From Methyloglobulus sp. (lineage in GTDB: Bacteria; Pseudomonadota; Gammaproteobacteria; Methylococcales; Methylomonadaceae), in the NCBI GenBank assembly GCA_009695535.1, contig SHZQ01000006.1, forward strand, positions 1 through 32,413: a stretch of DNA of 32,413 nucleotides. Direction: 5' to 3'. Both the position numbers and the translations under genes were made by a program. The notes beneath the pieces are model-generated. The model was not told the origin of the DNA, made no database searches, and worked only from the letters and a program-made list of their open reading frames with translations. Below, in pieces: positions 1-9,570 of this stretch (positions are counted from its first letter, which is position 1; the number at the start of each line of letters is the position of its first letter).

Positions 1-116
1 AAACGCTAAGTTGCCTGGATGCGGAGCTTAAAGCAAGCGGTATTAATCCTGGAACTACAGCCGATATGACTGTGGCGACTATATTGTCAGTGCTTATTGA
101 GGAAGCTTCTCATTAG
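1..116 (+). CDS. C-terminal end of a triphosphoribosyl-dephospho-CoA synthase (CitG/MdcB) family protein, 5' partial
   Basis: A reading frame is open from base 3 to a TAG stop at 114-116 and encodes 37 residues. It contains LDAELKASGINPGTTADMTV, which resembles the C-terminal glycine-rich segment of the CitG/MdcB family (LDxELxxxGINPGTxADLTVA). Known family members transfer a phosphoribosyl-dephospho-CoA group from ATP. CitG-like proteins also occur in the tetrahydromethanopterin gene clusters of methylotrophs, and the fae gene 80 bases downstream on the same strand suggests that setting here. Only the tail is visible, so substrate and exact orthology cannot be judged. The assignment rests on one short motif plus neighbourhood. 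Confidence 0.6.
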   Translation, partial: TLSCLDAELKASGINPGTTADMTVATILSVLIEEASH

Positions 117-196
117 CACGTTAAGTATTGGCAAATAGCTCGCTGTATTAGGTAAACAAAACTATTTAAATCTATTTTACGGAAAGTATATATATC

Positions 197-706
197 ATGG
201 CGAAAATTAATAAAATGTGCGTTGGCGAGTCTTTAGTCGGTGACGGAAACGAAGTTGCTCATATCGATTTGATCATTGGGCCAAGAGGTTCAGCGGCTGA
301 AACTGCATTTGCAAACTGCCTAACCAACAACAAAGACGGTTTTTCTAGCCTGTTGGCTGTAGTTGCACCAAATTTGCTGGTTAGACCAGCAACTGTCATG
401 TTCAACAAAGTGACTATCAAAGGCGCAAAACAAGCCGTACAAATGTTTGGCCCAGCACAACGTGGCGTTGCTATGGCTATCGCTGATTGCGTAGAAGACG
501 GTACCATTCCTGCTGATGAAGCGGATGATTTGTTCGTATCAGTCGGTGTATTCATTCACTGGCATGCTGAAGACGATGCAAAAATCCAAAAATACAACTA
601 CGATGCAACTAAAGAAGCATTGAAACGCGCTGTAGCTGGTTCGCCAACTGCTGCTGAAGTAGTTGCTGCTAAATCTACTGCAAAACATCCGTTCGCACCT
701 AACTAA
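197..706 (+). CDS. fae: Formaldehyde-activating enzyme
   Basis: Encodes 169 residues, the usual length of Fae (about 170). Fae condenses formaldehyde with tetrahydromethanopterin to methylene-H4MPT in the cytoplasm, the entry step of the H4MPT-linked formaldehyde oxidation pathway of methylotrophs. The protein is recognisable end to end: [19 protein letters not shown] near the N terminus, with His22 in the position of the catalytic histidine of characterised Fae, then a conserved [17 protein letters not shown] stretch and a Gly/Pro-rich [16 protein letters not shown]. The ATG at 197 is preceded by GGAAAG about 10 bases upstream, a somewhat distant ribosome binding site. The gene follows a CitG-like gene by 80 bases and ends in a strong terminator at 735-763. 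It is the clearest metabolic marker in the window. Confidence 0.97.
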   Translation: MAKINKMCVGESLVGDGNEVAHIDLIIGPRGSAAETAFANCLTNNKDGFSSLLAVVAPNLLVRPATVMFNKVTIKGAKQAVQMFGPAQRGVAMAIADCVEDGTIPADEADDLFVSVGVFIHWHAEDDAKIQKYNYDATKEALKRAVAGSPTAAEVVAAKSTAKHPFAPN

Positions 707-734
707 GCGTTCTGCTGTTAGCGTAAAGCTGATA

Positions 735-763
735 AAAATACCCCGCTTGCGGGGTATTTTTTT
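735..763 (+). terminator. Rho-independent terminator of fae
   Basis: A perfect 10-bp inverted repeat (AAAATACCCC at 735-744 and GGGGTATTTT at 751-760) encloses a 6-base loop (GCTTGC) and runs into a T tract at 757-763. It lies 28 bases after the fae stop codon. The A-rich left flank means it could also work on the opposite strand, against transcripts arriving from rhlE. Confidence 0.92.
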
Positions 764-1122
764 GTCCTGTGGTTTTAAGGATGAATTCCAGATGACGTAG
801 CACAATGCTAACTAGTCGACCCTGACCCCTCCCGCAACCGGTGTAAGCCTATAGCAATACACCAAAGGCAATAGCCTGTTTATCCTGTTTTGGGGCAACC
901 CAAAAATAAAAGCCAAAAAAGCCCGTATCCACAGTCTCAGGCTCCAGGTCAATGCAGCCTCAACAGGCTGATGAGATCGCCTGTGCTTGAGGGCATTAAC
1001 ATGTCTTGATCCTTATCGACCGAGAAACAAGGGCTTATTTTATCATTTCCGGTCGCTTGGCTGTGTCTTATGTTGACAAATAGTTATATGATTCAATTGG
1101 ATGATGCGGTTTTCAGGGTTGA
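764..1122. other. Intergenic region between convergent fae and rhlE
   Basis: About 360 bases without a convincing gene. Short open frames exist on both strands, but none matches a family I recognise or has a clear ribosome binding site. No repeat, tRNA or terminator other than the fae terminator was seen. It could be a decayed gene, but I cannot show that. Confidence 0.4.
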
Positions 1123-2340
1123 CTAATTATGCCGATGGAATTTAGCGACGTTCTGTTTTAATGCCGAACGTGGACGATTTTGGACTGGCGGGGCGGCGGG
1201 AATAGTGGTATCTGGCTCGAAACCAACCAATGTCTCGCGCGGTAACGTTTGACGGATCAGTTTTTCGATACCCGTTAGCATTTGTTTTTCGTCAATACTG
1301 ACCAAGGAAACAGCTTGTCCTGTGGCTCCGGCACGACCTGTGCGACCAATGCGATGGACGTAGTCTTCGGCGATATTGGGCAGGTCGAAATTGACGACTT
1401 GCGGCAGTTGTTCGATGTCCAGGCCACGAGAAGCAATGTCGGTTGCTACTAATACCCGTATTTCACCGTTTTTGAAATCCGCCAATGCCCGTGTTCGTGC
1501 GCCCTGGCTTTTATTGCCGTGGATGGCGGCGGCGGTTATGCCGTCTTGTTCCAGCTTGGCGGCAACGCGGTTTGCGCCGTGTTTGGTGCGGGTAAACACC
1601 AATACCTGCGCCCAACCGTGATGACGGACTAAATGGCTGAGTAATTCCGGTTTACGTTTTTGATCGACCGGATGCACCCATTGTTTGACCGTATTGGCAG
1701 CGGCATTGCGTGGGCTGACTTCGATAAATTCAGGAGTATGCAATAAATCTTTCCCCAAGCTGCGGATTTCGTTAGAAAATGTCGCTGAGAACATCAATGT
1801 CTGCCGACGCTTAGGCAGTAATGCCATGATTTTACGGATGTCGCGGATAAAGCCCATGTCTAGCATTCGGTCGGCTTCATCCAGCACCAGTATTTCCAGT
1901 TGCGAAAACTTGACCGCGTTCTGGCTGTATAAGTCCATTAACCGTCCTGGTGTAGCAACCAGCACATCAACACCGCGACGTAGTGCCATCATTTGTGGAT
2001 TAATCGAAACGCCGCCGAAGACGACCGCAGAGCGCAAAGGCAAATGTTTGCCATAGATAGCAACGCTTTCGCCGACTTGCGCCGCTAATTCGCGTGTCGG
2101 GGTTAATACTAGGGCGCGGATGGCATTGGCTTGTACCTTATCGCCTGTGGATAAACGTTGCAATAACGGTAAGGTGAAACCCGCAGTTTTGCCAGTGCCG
2201 GTTTGAGCCGCCGCCATCAGATCTCGACCTGATAATACCGCCGGAATTGCTTGTAATTGAATAGGGGTTGGGATTGTGTAACCTTGTTCGCTAACGGCGC
2301 GTAAAAGGGGTTCGGACAAGCCGAGAGTAGAAAATGTCAT
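1123..2340 (-). CDS. rhlE: RhlE-type DEAD-box ATP-dependent RNA helicase
   Basis: A 405-residue superfamily 2 RNA helicase. Motifs appear in order: Q motif ([13 protein letters not shown], 21-33), Walker A AQTGTGKT at 45-52, PTREL at 81-85, DEAD at 154-157, SAT at 185-187, and [10 protein letters not shown] in the second RecA lobe near 330. The N-terminal [14 protein letters not shown] matches the RhlE subgroup, and the C-terminal extension is short and basic. Such helicases remodel structured RNA during ribosome assembly and RNA decay, often under cold stress. The ATG at 2340 fits the conserved N terminus. The gene stands alone, convergent with fae and divergent from dnaE. The subfamily (RhlE rather than SrmB or DbpA) is less certain than the helicase call. 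Confidence 0.93.
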   Translation of the reverse strand: MTFSTLGLSEPLLRAVSEQGYTIPTPIQLQAIPAVLSGRDLMAAAQTGTGKTAGFTLPLLQRLSTGDKVQANAIRALVLTPTRELAAQVGESVAIYGKHLPLRSAVVFGGVSINPQMMALRRGVDVLVATPGRLMDLYSQNAVKFSQLEILVLDEADRMLDMGFIRDIRKIMALLPKRRQTLMFSATFSNEIRSLGKDLLHTPEFIEVSPRNAAANTVKQWVHPVDQKRKPELLSHLVRHHGWAQVLVFTRTKHGANRVAAKLEQDGITAAAIHGNKSQGARTRALADFKNGEIRVLVATDIASRGLDIEQLPQVVNFDLPNIAEDYVHRIGRTGRAGATGQAVSLVSIDEKQMLTGIEKLIRQTLPRETLVGFEPDTTIPAAPPVQNRPRSALKQNVAKFHRHN

Positions 2341-2848
2341 TGATTTATAAGCTCAGAAAACCGCTGTAAGCTGCCAGATTTCTATACACCACTTGTGGGT
2401 TAGATATTTGGAGAAACGTGTAGCGGGGGGAAAGACTTTCAAATTTCAGCCTAAACGACCGAAATACCAGATAAAAACTGGAGAAAACTTGCGGGCTGAG
2501 GATTTTGATAGGATATGAATCTTGGCAGATGGAACAAGTTTGGTTAACTTTTTACAACTTAAACCTAAATTACTGATTCTATTATCACACTTATGGTATT
2601 AAAGGTCAATTGGATTCCGAAATACGGGATCTATCGGCGCTAATTTAGTGATACGGATGGTCATTAGCTGGATCGCACCTAATTGCACAAGCGGTGATAT
2701 ACCTTATTTGGCGAAGTAAGAGACTGTGCTTTGTCTTCGGGATCGAGAACCCGATTTAAACGATAAATCCATAAAAGCAGTTTAATACCCTCCGTCTTTT
2801 GCCATAATAGCGGTTTAGAATTGAATAATTGCTACTACGCAACGCCTG
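2341..2848. other. Divergent intergenic region between rhlE and dnaE
   Basis: About 500 bases with no coding sequence that I can support. It must hold the promoters of rhlE (minus) and dnaE (plus). A weak sigma-70-like pair, TTTAAT then CATAAT with 16 bases between, sits about 50 bases before dnaE but is not strong enough to call. A short palindrome, CCACTTGTGG, near 2390 could be a binding site or chance. Confidence 0.4.
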
Positions 2849-5800
2849 ATGCAGCCTAATTTTATCCACCTAAGACTCCACACCGAATTTTCCCTAGTGG
2901 ACGGCATTGTCAAAATCAAGCCGTTGGTTAAACGCCTGGCTGGCTTAAGCATGCCAGCTGTGGCGGTGACTGACCATGCCAACCTGTTTGCGTTGGTCAA
3001 GTTTTATAAGGCAGCAATGGGGCAAGGGATTAAGCCCATTGCGGGTTCGGATGTGCTGATTTTTAATCCCGAAGAACCCGCCGCGCCGCATCGCTTGACC
3101 TTGCTGGTCAAAAACCGCACGGGCTATATCACTTTGATGGAGTTGCTTTCCAAGGCGTATCAAGAAGGCCAGCATCAAGGCGTACCGATGCTGAGGGCAG
3201 AGTGGTTGGAAGCCAATCACAATGGGCTGATTGCGCTTTCCGGTGCGATGCAAGGCGACATAGGCAAGGCCTTATTGGCTGAAAATACCGATCTGGCAAC
3301 GCAGTTGGCGCAGCAATGGAGCGGGTTGTTCGGGCAAGGTTTTTACCTGGAACTCCAGCGCGTCGGCAAGTCGGACGAAGAACGCTATATTGCTGCCGCT
3401 GTCGATTTGGCAATCGCAACCGGATTGCCCGTGGTGGCGACCAACGATGTCCGCTTCCTGCATCAAGCGGACTTTGCCGCTCATGAAGTGCGGGTTTGTA
3501 TCAACCAAGGCCGGGTGCTGGATGATACCCGGCGGCCTAAGGACTACACCGACCAGCAGTACCTGCGGAGCACGGAAGAGATGCTGGCGTTATTCGCCGA
3601 TATTCCAGAAGCCTTGCAAAATACCGTGGAAATCGCCAAACGCTGCAACCTAGAGCTGACGTTGGGCGAGAACTTCTTACCGGATTTCCCAGTCCCTCCC
3701 GGGATGACCTTGGCAGAACTGATGTCCAATACTGCCAAGAAAGGCTTGGACGAACGTTTGGCGCTTTATCCGGCAATCGGGAGCGGGACACCGGAGGAAA
3801 ACCGGAAAGTTTACGACCAACGCCTGCAAGATGAATTGCTTATGATTAGCCAGATGGGATTCCCTGGCTATTTCATGATCGTGGCCGACTTCATCCAATG
3901 GGCAAAAAGTAATGGCATTCCCGTCGGGCCAGGACGGGGTTCGGGTGCAGGTTCGCTGGTCGCTTATGCCTTGAAGATCACCGACTTAGACCCGATTGAA
4001 TTCGACCTACTGTTCGAGCGGTTTTTGAATCCCGAACGGGTAAGTATGCCCGACTTTGATATCGACTTCTGCATGGACAGGCGCGATGAAGTGATTGATT
4101 ACGTGGCGCGCCATTATGGCCGCGACCACGTCGCGCAGATCATTACATACGGGTCAATGGCGGCGAAGGCCGTTATCCGCGATGTGGGCAGGGTGCTGGG
4201 CTTCCCGTACGGTTTTGTGGACAGCCTTGCCAAGCTCATTCCCTTTGAAATTGGCATGACACTGGATAAGGCACTGGAAGACAGCGCCGAACTCAAGCGC
4301 CAATACGACAACGAGGAAGAGGTAAAAAACCTGATTGACATGGCATTGTCGCTGGAAGGCACGGCACGGAATGCCGGTAAACACGCAGGTGGTGTGGTGA
4401 TTTCGCCGACTAAGCTGACTGACTTTACGCCGCTTTACTGCGAACAAGGCGGTGGCAATCTGGTGACCCAGTTCGATAAGGATGATGTGGAAGCGGTGGG
4501 CTTGGTCAAGTTCGACTTCTTAGGTCTGCGTACCTTGACCATCATTGACTGGACGTTGCAGATTATCAATCAGCAACACCAGCAAATAGGTACGGCATCC
4601 ATTGATATTAATAGCATTCCCAGAAATGATGCCGCAACTTATGGGCTTTTGAAAAAGGGACTAACTACTGCCGTGTTCCAGTTGGAGTCGCGGGGCATGA
4701 AGGAGCTAATCAAAAAGCTCAAGCCCGATTGTTTTGACGACATCATCGCTTTGGTGGCCTTATTTCGTCCAGGGCCGTTGGAATCCGGCATGGTCGATGA
4801 CTACATTCGGGTAAAGCACGGCGCAAAAGCCGAGTACGCCCATCCCTTGTTGGTGCCGATATTGAAGCCGACCAACGGCGTTATCCTGTACCAAGAGCAA
4901 GTCATGCAAATCGCTCGTGAACTGGCAAGCTACACCTTGGGTGGTGCGGATATGTTACGCCGCGCCATGGGCAAGAAAAAGCCCGAAGAGATGGCAAAAC
5001 AGCGCGAGACCTTTACTGTAGGTGCTGTCGCCAATCAAGTAGAGGAAAAAATCGCCACCTACGTGTTCGACCTGATGGAGAAATTTGCTGGCTACGGTTT
5101 CAACAAGTCGCACTCTGCTGCCTATGCGCTGGTCGCTTACCAAACCGCATGGTTAAAGACGCATTATCCGGCGGCGTTTATGTCGGCGGTGCTGTCGTCC
5201 GATATGGACAATACCGATAAGGTCGTCACGCTGATTGAAGAATGCAGGCAGATGAAACTGGATATTTGCCCGCCGGACATTAATGCGTCCAACTTCCGGT
5301 TTACGGTGAACGACAAGGAGCATATCGTCTACGGCCTAGGCGCAATCAAAGGTGTGGGCGAATCCGCTATCGAAGAAATCCTCAAGGAACGGTCGGAACA
5401 GGGGAAATTCCTCGGGCTTTACGACTTGTGCAAACGGGTGGATTTACGGAAAGTCAATCGACGGGTATTGGAAGCCTTGTGTCGGGCGGGGGCATTTGAC
5501 GTGTTTGACCCTAATCGTGCCGCGCATTTAGCTGAACTGCCGACGATAGTGAGGGTGGGCGAACAACACGGAAAAATGGCGGAAACCGGGCAGGATGATT
5601 TGTTCGGCTTGTCGTCGTCCATCGAAGAAGGTAGTGCTGATAACACAGAAATTTACTCGACAACAGCCGAGCCCTGGTCAGAGCAGGAACGGCTGGCAGG
5701 CGAAAAAATTACTTTGGGCTTATATCTGACAGGCCATCCCATCGTCCAATATGAAGCCGAGATCAGGCAATTTACCAACGGTACAATAGCCCATTTGTTG

Positions 5801-6346
5801 TCCGAAGTGGAGCGCTCAAAAGGCAAGATGGAAGCACGGGTTGCAGGTTTAGTGGTCGAAATCCGCACACGGCAGACCAAAAACGGCAAAACGATGGGTT
5901 TTGCCACGATTGATGACCGCACGGGTCGGCTTGAAATCGCCGCGTTCGGTGACAAATACGAGACTTATCGAGGCATATTTTCCAAAGATACTTTATTAGT
6001 CGCTGAAGGCGCATTGGCGATTGATGATTTTTCCGGCAATCTTAGGTTAAACGTCGAAACACTTTACAACATGGAGCAAGCCAGAGAGCGGTATGCAAGA
6101 AGTTTGCAGATAAACTGGGGAGTTGGCGAGCAGGATTCGGTGTCTCAAGAATTCATTTCTGGTCTGCAAGCTTCATTGCAACCGTTTAAAGGCGGAACTT
6201 GTCCAGTAGGCATCAGTTACACCTCTCTGGAAGCGACTACAAGTTTGCAGCTAGGCGATAATTGGCGCGTACATCCAGCAGATGAATTACTGGGTAGGTT
6301 AAAACGCTTGCCTGGGGTTGTAGATGTTGAGCTTAAGTATCGGTAG
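2849..6346 (+). CDS. dnaE: DNA polymerase III subunit alpha
   Basis: Encodes 1165 residues, close to the 1160 of the E. coli catalytic subunit of the replicative polymerase. The N-terminal PHP domain starts FIHLRLHTEFSLVDG. The polymerase active site is visible as PDFDIDF with Asp402 and Asp404, and the third acidic residue is Asp556 in FDFLGLRTLT; these match E. coli Asp401, Asp403 and Asp555. A helix-hairpin-helix region follows, then an OB-fold domain (about 990-1070, with the TGRLEIAAFGDKYE segment) and a C-terminal tau-binding region. Start at ATG 2849 gives the family N terminus, although the ribosome binding site is weak. The gene is monocistronic here; its partner dnaX lies 500 bases downstream. 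Confidence 0.98.
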   Translation: MQPNFIHLRLHTEFSLVDGIVKIKPLVKRLAGLSMPAVAVTDHANLFALVKFYKAAMGQGIKPIAGSDVLIFNPEEPAAPHRLTLLVKNRTGYITLMELLSKAYQEGQHQGVPMLRAEWLEANHNGLIALSGAMQGDIGKALLAENTDLATQLAQQWSGLFGQGFYLELQRVGKSDEERYIAAAVDLAIATGLPVVATNDVRFLHQADFAAHEVRVCINQGRVLDDTRRPKDYTDQQYLRSTEEMLALFADIPEALQNTVEIAKRCNLELTLGENFLPDFPVPPGMTLAELMSNTAKKGLDERLALYPAIGSGTPEENRKVYDQRLQDELLMISQMGFPGYFMIVADFIQWAKSNGIPVGPGRGSGAGSLVAYALKITDLDPIEFDLLFERFLNPERVSMPDFDIDFCMDRRDEVIDYVARHYGRDHVAQIITYGSMAAKAVIRDVGRVLGFPYGFVDSLAKLIPFEIGMTLDKALEDSAELKRQYDNEEEVKNLIDMALSLEGTARNAGKHAGGVVISPTKLTDFTPLYCEQGGGNLVTQFDKDDVEAVGLVKFDFLGLRTLTIIDWTLQIINQQHQQIGTASIDINSIPRNDAATYGLLKKGLTTAVFQLESRGMKELIKKLKPDCFDDIIALVALFRPGPLESGMVDDYIRVKHGAKAEYAHPLLVPILKPTNGVILYQEQVMQIARELASYTLGGADMLRRAMGKKKPEEMAKQRETFTVGAVANQVEEKIATYVFDLMEKFAGYGFNKSHSAAYALVAYQTAWLKTHYPAAFMSAVLSSDMDNTDKVVTLIEECRQMKLDICPPDINASNFRFTVNDKEHIVYGLGAIKGVGESAIEEILKERSEQGKFLGLYDLCKRVDLRKVNRRVLEALCRAGAFDVFDPNRAAHLAELPTIVRVGEQHGKMAETGQDDLFGLSSSIEEGSADNTEIYSTTAEPWSEQERLAGEKITLGLYLTGHPIVQYEAEIRQFTNGTIAHLLSEVERSKGKMEARVAGLVVEIRTRQTKNGKTMGFATIDDRTGRLEIAAFGDKYETYRGIFSKDTLLVAEGALAIDDFSGNLRLNVETLYNMEQARERYARSLQINWGVGEQDSVSQEFISGLQASLQPFKGGTCPVGISYTSLEATTSLQLGDNWRVHPADELLGRLKRLPGVVDVELKYR

Positions 6347-6710
6347 CTCTGTAAAGAAAGCATCAGAATTTAATACGACGAACATTTTTTTACTGTCGAT
6401 AGCATGGCTTGTTACAACTGCGTTTTTGGCTACTACCCCCGATAAAGCGTTGACTTGAAGAATATAATAATCTCTGTGTGCTGCTTCCTCTGGGTTGCCT
6501 GAACGTGATTGAATGGTTTATATTTAACGATAACGGGTTGATTCAGTTCGTGATAAAACGTTAACTCATCGAATAGTAAGGCTTCTGCTAGAGTTGGCTT
6601 GTTCCGACTACTTTAGTGAAGCACAAAAAATCGCGCTTTCATCTGTTGTAATATAATAGGCATTCAACGATAATAAGCGGTCTTAAGCCATTACGGCTGA
6701 GAATTATGAT
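6347..6710 (+). other. Intergenic region between dnaE and the SRP RNA gene
   Basis: About 360 AT-rich bases with no supportable protein gene. No convincing hairpin-plus-T-tract terminator for dnaE was found. The right end carries the likely promoter of the SRP RNA (separate entry). Other AT-rich hexamers occur but lack a suitably spaced -35. Confidence 0.4.
6652..6657 (+). promoter_or_regulatory. Candidate -10 box for the ffs (4.5S RNA) transcript
   Basis: A perfect TATAAT lies 54 bases before the mature 5' end of the SRP RNA. The -35 region is poor. If used, transcription would begin near 6664 and leave a leader of about 45 bases to be trimmed, as happens for 4.5S RNA in E. coli. Inferred only from sequence. 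Confidence 0.35.
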
Positions 6711-6820
<110 letters not shown>

Positions 6821-6849
6821 GCCCATTAAGCCATAACCACGAGCCTGCA

Positions 6850-8457
6850 ATGAATTATCAGGTTCTCGCCAGAAAGTGGCGACCCTCAAATTTCACCGAA
6901 GTTGTTGGTCAAGACCATGTAGTCAAATCGTTGATGAACGCTTTGCAATATGACCGCTTGCACCACGCTTATCTGTTTACTGGCACCCGTGGCGTTGGTA
7001 AGACGACAATAGCCAGAATCTTGGCGAAAGCCATCAATTGCCAAAATCTCCAAGAATTTAATCCGTGCGGTTTGTGTGATGTTTGCCTTGCGTTGGACGA
7101 AGGCCGATTCATGGATTTGATCGAAGTCGATGCCGCCTCCCGCACCAAAGTCGAAGATACCCGTGACTTACTCGACAATGCCCAATATGCACCTAATTTC
7201 GGACGTTACAAAGTCTATCTTATTGACGAAGTCCATATGCTGTCAGGGCATAGTTTCAATGCCTTGCTCAAAACGCTGGAAGAGCCCCCGCCGCATGTAA
7301 AATTCTTGTTGGCAACCACAGACCCGCAGAAAATCCCCGTTACGGTATTATCCCGTTGCCTGCAATTCAATCTTAAACGGTTGTTGCCAGGTCAGATTTT
7401 CACCCAAATGTGTAACATCCTCAAGCAAGAGCAGATCGAAGCTGAGCCCCTTGCCTTACAACTATTAGCACGAGCCGCCGATGGCAGTATGCGCGATGGT
7501 TTGAGCTTGCTGGATCAAGCGATTGTTTATGGTGCTGGCAAGGTTACTGCGGACGATGTTAGTACTATGTTAGGTACTGTTGGACAGCATCCTGTAGAAA
7601 ATATACTTACCGCATTGGCTGATGCAGATGCGCAGACCATACTTAACAAGATTGATGGAATCGCCAATATACACGCAGATTTCAGCGCGATACTACAGCA
7701 GATTTTGCAGGTTTTACACCGCATTGCCTTGGTGCAGCAGTTGCCTAACGCTATCGAACATGAGTTTGATAAGGCGATGATTACGACCTTATCGCAACGG
7801 TTCACGCCAGAAGATGTGCAGCTTTATTACCAAATCGCTTTGGTCGGACAAAAAGACCTGGATTTAGCACCTGATTCCCGTATGGGTTTTGAAATGCTCA
7901 TGCTGCGTATGCTGACGTTTAAGCCTGTTTCGGTAGAGTCCACGCCAGTAAAATCCAAGCAAACGCCGCTACCTAGCGCAACACCAAAGCCGCAATCTGC
8001 AATAAATGTTGAACAGACCAAGCCACCCGAACGCGTTGTAGAAAAAGTTACCCAGCCCTATTCAGCTAATGTAAGCTCTGTTAATCATAGTTGGACTGAT
8101 ATGATTGAAATCATGAAGTTGGAGAGTTTTACCAAGGAGTTAGCCAATAACTGTGTGTTAGAGCACATTGATGACAATGTCTGTAAATTGCATTTGGATG
8201 CCAGTCATCAACAATTATTGACCGCCAGCCGAGAAAAAAAATTACAACAAGCGTTACAAGATTATCGAGGTGCGCCATTAAAGCTGGCAATCAAAATAGA
8301 ACAGGCACAGCTTGAAACACCTGCGGTACAATTCGCCAAAGATCAAGAAGACAGACAACAGGCGGCGGTTGATGCCATTAATGCAGATGATAACATCCTG
8401 GCATTAAAAGAACATTTTGATGCCAGGATAATGCCCGGCACCATAGAACCGGTATAA
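6850..8457 (+). CDS. dnaX: DNA polymerase III subunits gamma/tau
   Basis: Encodes 535 residues, shorter than E. coli tau (643) but with all core parts. It is the ATPase motor of the clamp loader. The start MNYQVLARKWRP is the universal DnaX N terminus; an in-frame extension back to 6793 would overlap the SRP RNA and is rejected. Walker A is GTRGVGKT at 45-52. Zinc ligands Cys64, Cys73, Cys76 and Cys79 fall exactly at the E. coli positions. DEVHML is the Walker B region, and LSRCLQF contains the SRC motif. A proline-rich linker (about 360-400) leads to the C-terminal domain that binds DnaE. A run of eight A residues at 8234-8241 could allow slippage. ybaB and recR follow closely. Confidence 0.97.
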   Translation: MNYQVLARKWRPSNFTEVVGQDHVVKSLMNALQYDRLHHAYLFTGTRGVGKTTIARILAKAINCQNLQEFNPCGLCDVCLALDEGRFMDLIEVDAASRTKVEDTRDLLDNAQYAPNFGRYKVYLIDEVHMLSGHSFNALLKTLEEPPPHVKFLLATTDPQKIPVTVLSRCLQFNLKRLLPGQIFTQMCNILKQEQIEAEPLALQLLARAADGSMRDGLSLLDQAIVYGAGKVTADDVSTMLGTVGQHPVENILTALADADAQTILNKIDGIANIHADFSAILQQILQVLHRIALVQQLPNAIEHEFDKAMITTLSQRFTPEDVQLYYQIALVGQKDLDLAPDSRMGFEMLMLRMLTFKPVSVESTPVKSKQTPLPSATPKPQSAINVEQTKPPERVVEKVTQPYSANVSSVNHSWTDMIEIMKLESFTKELANNCVLEHIDDNVCKLHLDASHQQLLTASREKKLQQALQDYRGAPLKLAIKIEQAQLETPAVQFAKDQEDRQQAAVDAINADDNILALKEHFDARIMPGTIEPV

Positions 8458-8475
8458 CAAGGTGGAGATAATGAT

Positions 8476-8799
8476 ATGAAAAACGCACTGGGCAACATTA
8501 TGCAACAAGCCCAAAAAATGCAGGAAGAATTAAAAAAAGCCCAACAAGAGCTGGAAATGATGCAAGTGACAGGGCAATCCGGCGGAGGCCTGGTGACCAT
8601 CATAATGACTGGAAAACGTGAAGCCAGAAAAGTGACTATTGACCCGTCGTTAGTCGGTGAAGATAAAGACATGCTAGAAGATATGGTGGCTGCGGCAATT
8701 AACGATGCCGTCAACAAAGTCGGCAAAATGAAAAAGGAGAGGATGTCTAAAATTACCGCTGGATTGCCGATACCGCTCGGTTTCCAAATGCCGTTTTAA
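8476..8799 (+). CDS. ybaB: YbaB/EbfC family nucleoid-associated protein
   Basis: Encodes 107 residues, the normal family size. The protein starts [23 protein letters not shown], a typical amphipathic helix of YbaB/EbfC, and ends with [12 protein letters not shown], close to the E. coli GLPIPPGFKMPF. Family members are dimeric tweezer-shaped DNA-binding proteins that coat the nucleoid. The ATG at 8476 has GGAG 8 bases upstream. The gene lies 18 bases after dnaX and 17 before recR, the conserved gammaproteobacterial order, so one transcript is likely. Confidence 0.96.
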   Translation: MKNALGNIMQQAQKMQEELKKAQQELEMMQVTGQSGGGLVTIIMTGKREARKVTIDPSLVGEDKDMLEDMVAAAINDAVNKVGKMKKERMSKITAGLPIPLGFQMPF

Positions 8800-8816
8800 T
8801 AAGACACACAAGCGAC

Positions 8817-9413
8817 ATGCTGAAAAAAGGCTTACTTGGACAGTTAACGCAAACCTTATGCTGCTTGCCGGGTGTGGGTCCAAAAACCGCCCAACGCATG
8901 TCCTTTCACTTATTGCAACGGGACCGTAACGGCGCAAAAATACTGGCAGATACCTTGATTGAAGCCTTAGCCAAAATCGGCCATTGTAAAGTTTGCCGCA
9001 CCCTAACCGAACAAGCTATATGCCAGATCTGCGCGGATAAGTCCAAGGACAGCACCGTCGTCTGTATCGTCGAAAGCCCCGCCGATGTCTGGATTATCGA
9101 CCAAGCCACCGTTTTCAACGGGCATTATTTTGTCCTGCATGGGCGGCTGTCACCCTTGGACGGCATAGGTCCTGACGAGTTGGGTCTCGACGTGCTGGAA
9201 CAACGTATGGTGGACGGTTTGATCAAAGAGCTTATCCTTGCCACTAATTCCACCGTCGAAGGCGAAGCCACCGCTTATTTCATCGGCGAGTTGGCAAGAA
9301 AACACCAAGTCCAAGCCAGTCGCATCGCCCACGGTGTACCGATGGGTGGGGAATTGGAGTTTATTGATAGCGGGACGTTGGCGCATGCGTTTAATGGGCG
9401 GAAGGCGTTATGA
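8817..9413 (+). CDS. recR: Recombination mediator protein RecR
   Basis: Encodes 198 residues (E. coli RecR has 201). The N-terminal helix-hairpin-helix reads [15 protein letters not shown]; a zinc finger is formed by Cys57, Cys60, Cys69 and Cys72; a Toprim domain follows ([14 protein letters not shown]), and the C terminus carries Walker-like [15 protein letters not shown]-type sequence typical of RecR (here [15 protein letters not shown]). With RecO, RecR loads RecA on SSB-coated single-stranded gaps. It is the last gene of the dnaX-ybaB-recR operon. A dispersed repeat and an IS remnant lie directly downstream. Confidence 0.97.
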   Translation: MLKKGLLGQLTQTLCCLPGVGPKTAQRMSFHLLQRDRNGAKILADTLIEALAKIGHCKVCRTLTEQAICQICADKSKDSTVVCIVESPADVWIIDQATVFNGHYFVLHGRLSPLDGIGPDELGLDVLEQRMVDGLIKELILATNSTVEGEATAYFIGELARKHQVQASRIAHGVPMGGELEFIDSGTLAHAFNGRKAL

Positions 9414-9469
9414 TGAAGTTAAGGCCGTCATTCCGGCAGAGGCGACCGTTAGAGATAGCTTAAATAACT

Positions 9470-9525
9470 CCGTTCGTGGTGAGCCCTTCGATTAACTCAG
9501 GAGAGCCTTGTCGAGCCATGAATGG
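9470..9525. repeat. Dispersed palindromic repeat, copy A (degraded)
   Basis: Begins CCGTTCGTGGTGAGCCCTTC and ends near GTCGAGCCATGAATGGG. Related copies occur at 18983-19055 and 21555-21654, all built on CCGTTCGTGG...TTGTCGAACCATGA. All three are intergenic and 3' of, or between, genes, as expected of a REP-like or MITE family. Confidence 0.7.
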
Positions 9526-9533
9526 GAGCAACA

Positions 9534-9562
9534 TACCCCTCTCCCCTTGTGGAAGAGGGGTA
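9534..9562. repeat. Hairpin downstream of recR
   Basis: A 9-bp perfect inverted repeat (TACCCCTCT at 9534-9542 and AGAGGGGTA at 9554-9562) with an 11-base loop. It could end recR transcripts, but no T tract follows on the plus strand, so a Rho-independent terminator is not established. Confidence 0.5.
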
Positions 9563-9570
9563 TAATAAAA

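Noticed and set aside
4114-4447. Long minus-strand frames inside dnaE
   Set aside because: They are antisense shadows of a strongly conserved coding region and show no recognisable domains.
6450-6468. TTGACT and TATAAT as a promoter after dnaE
   Set aside because: Only 7 bases separate the two boxes, too few for a sigma-70 promoter.
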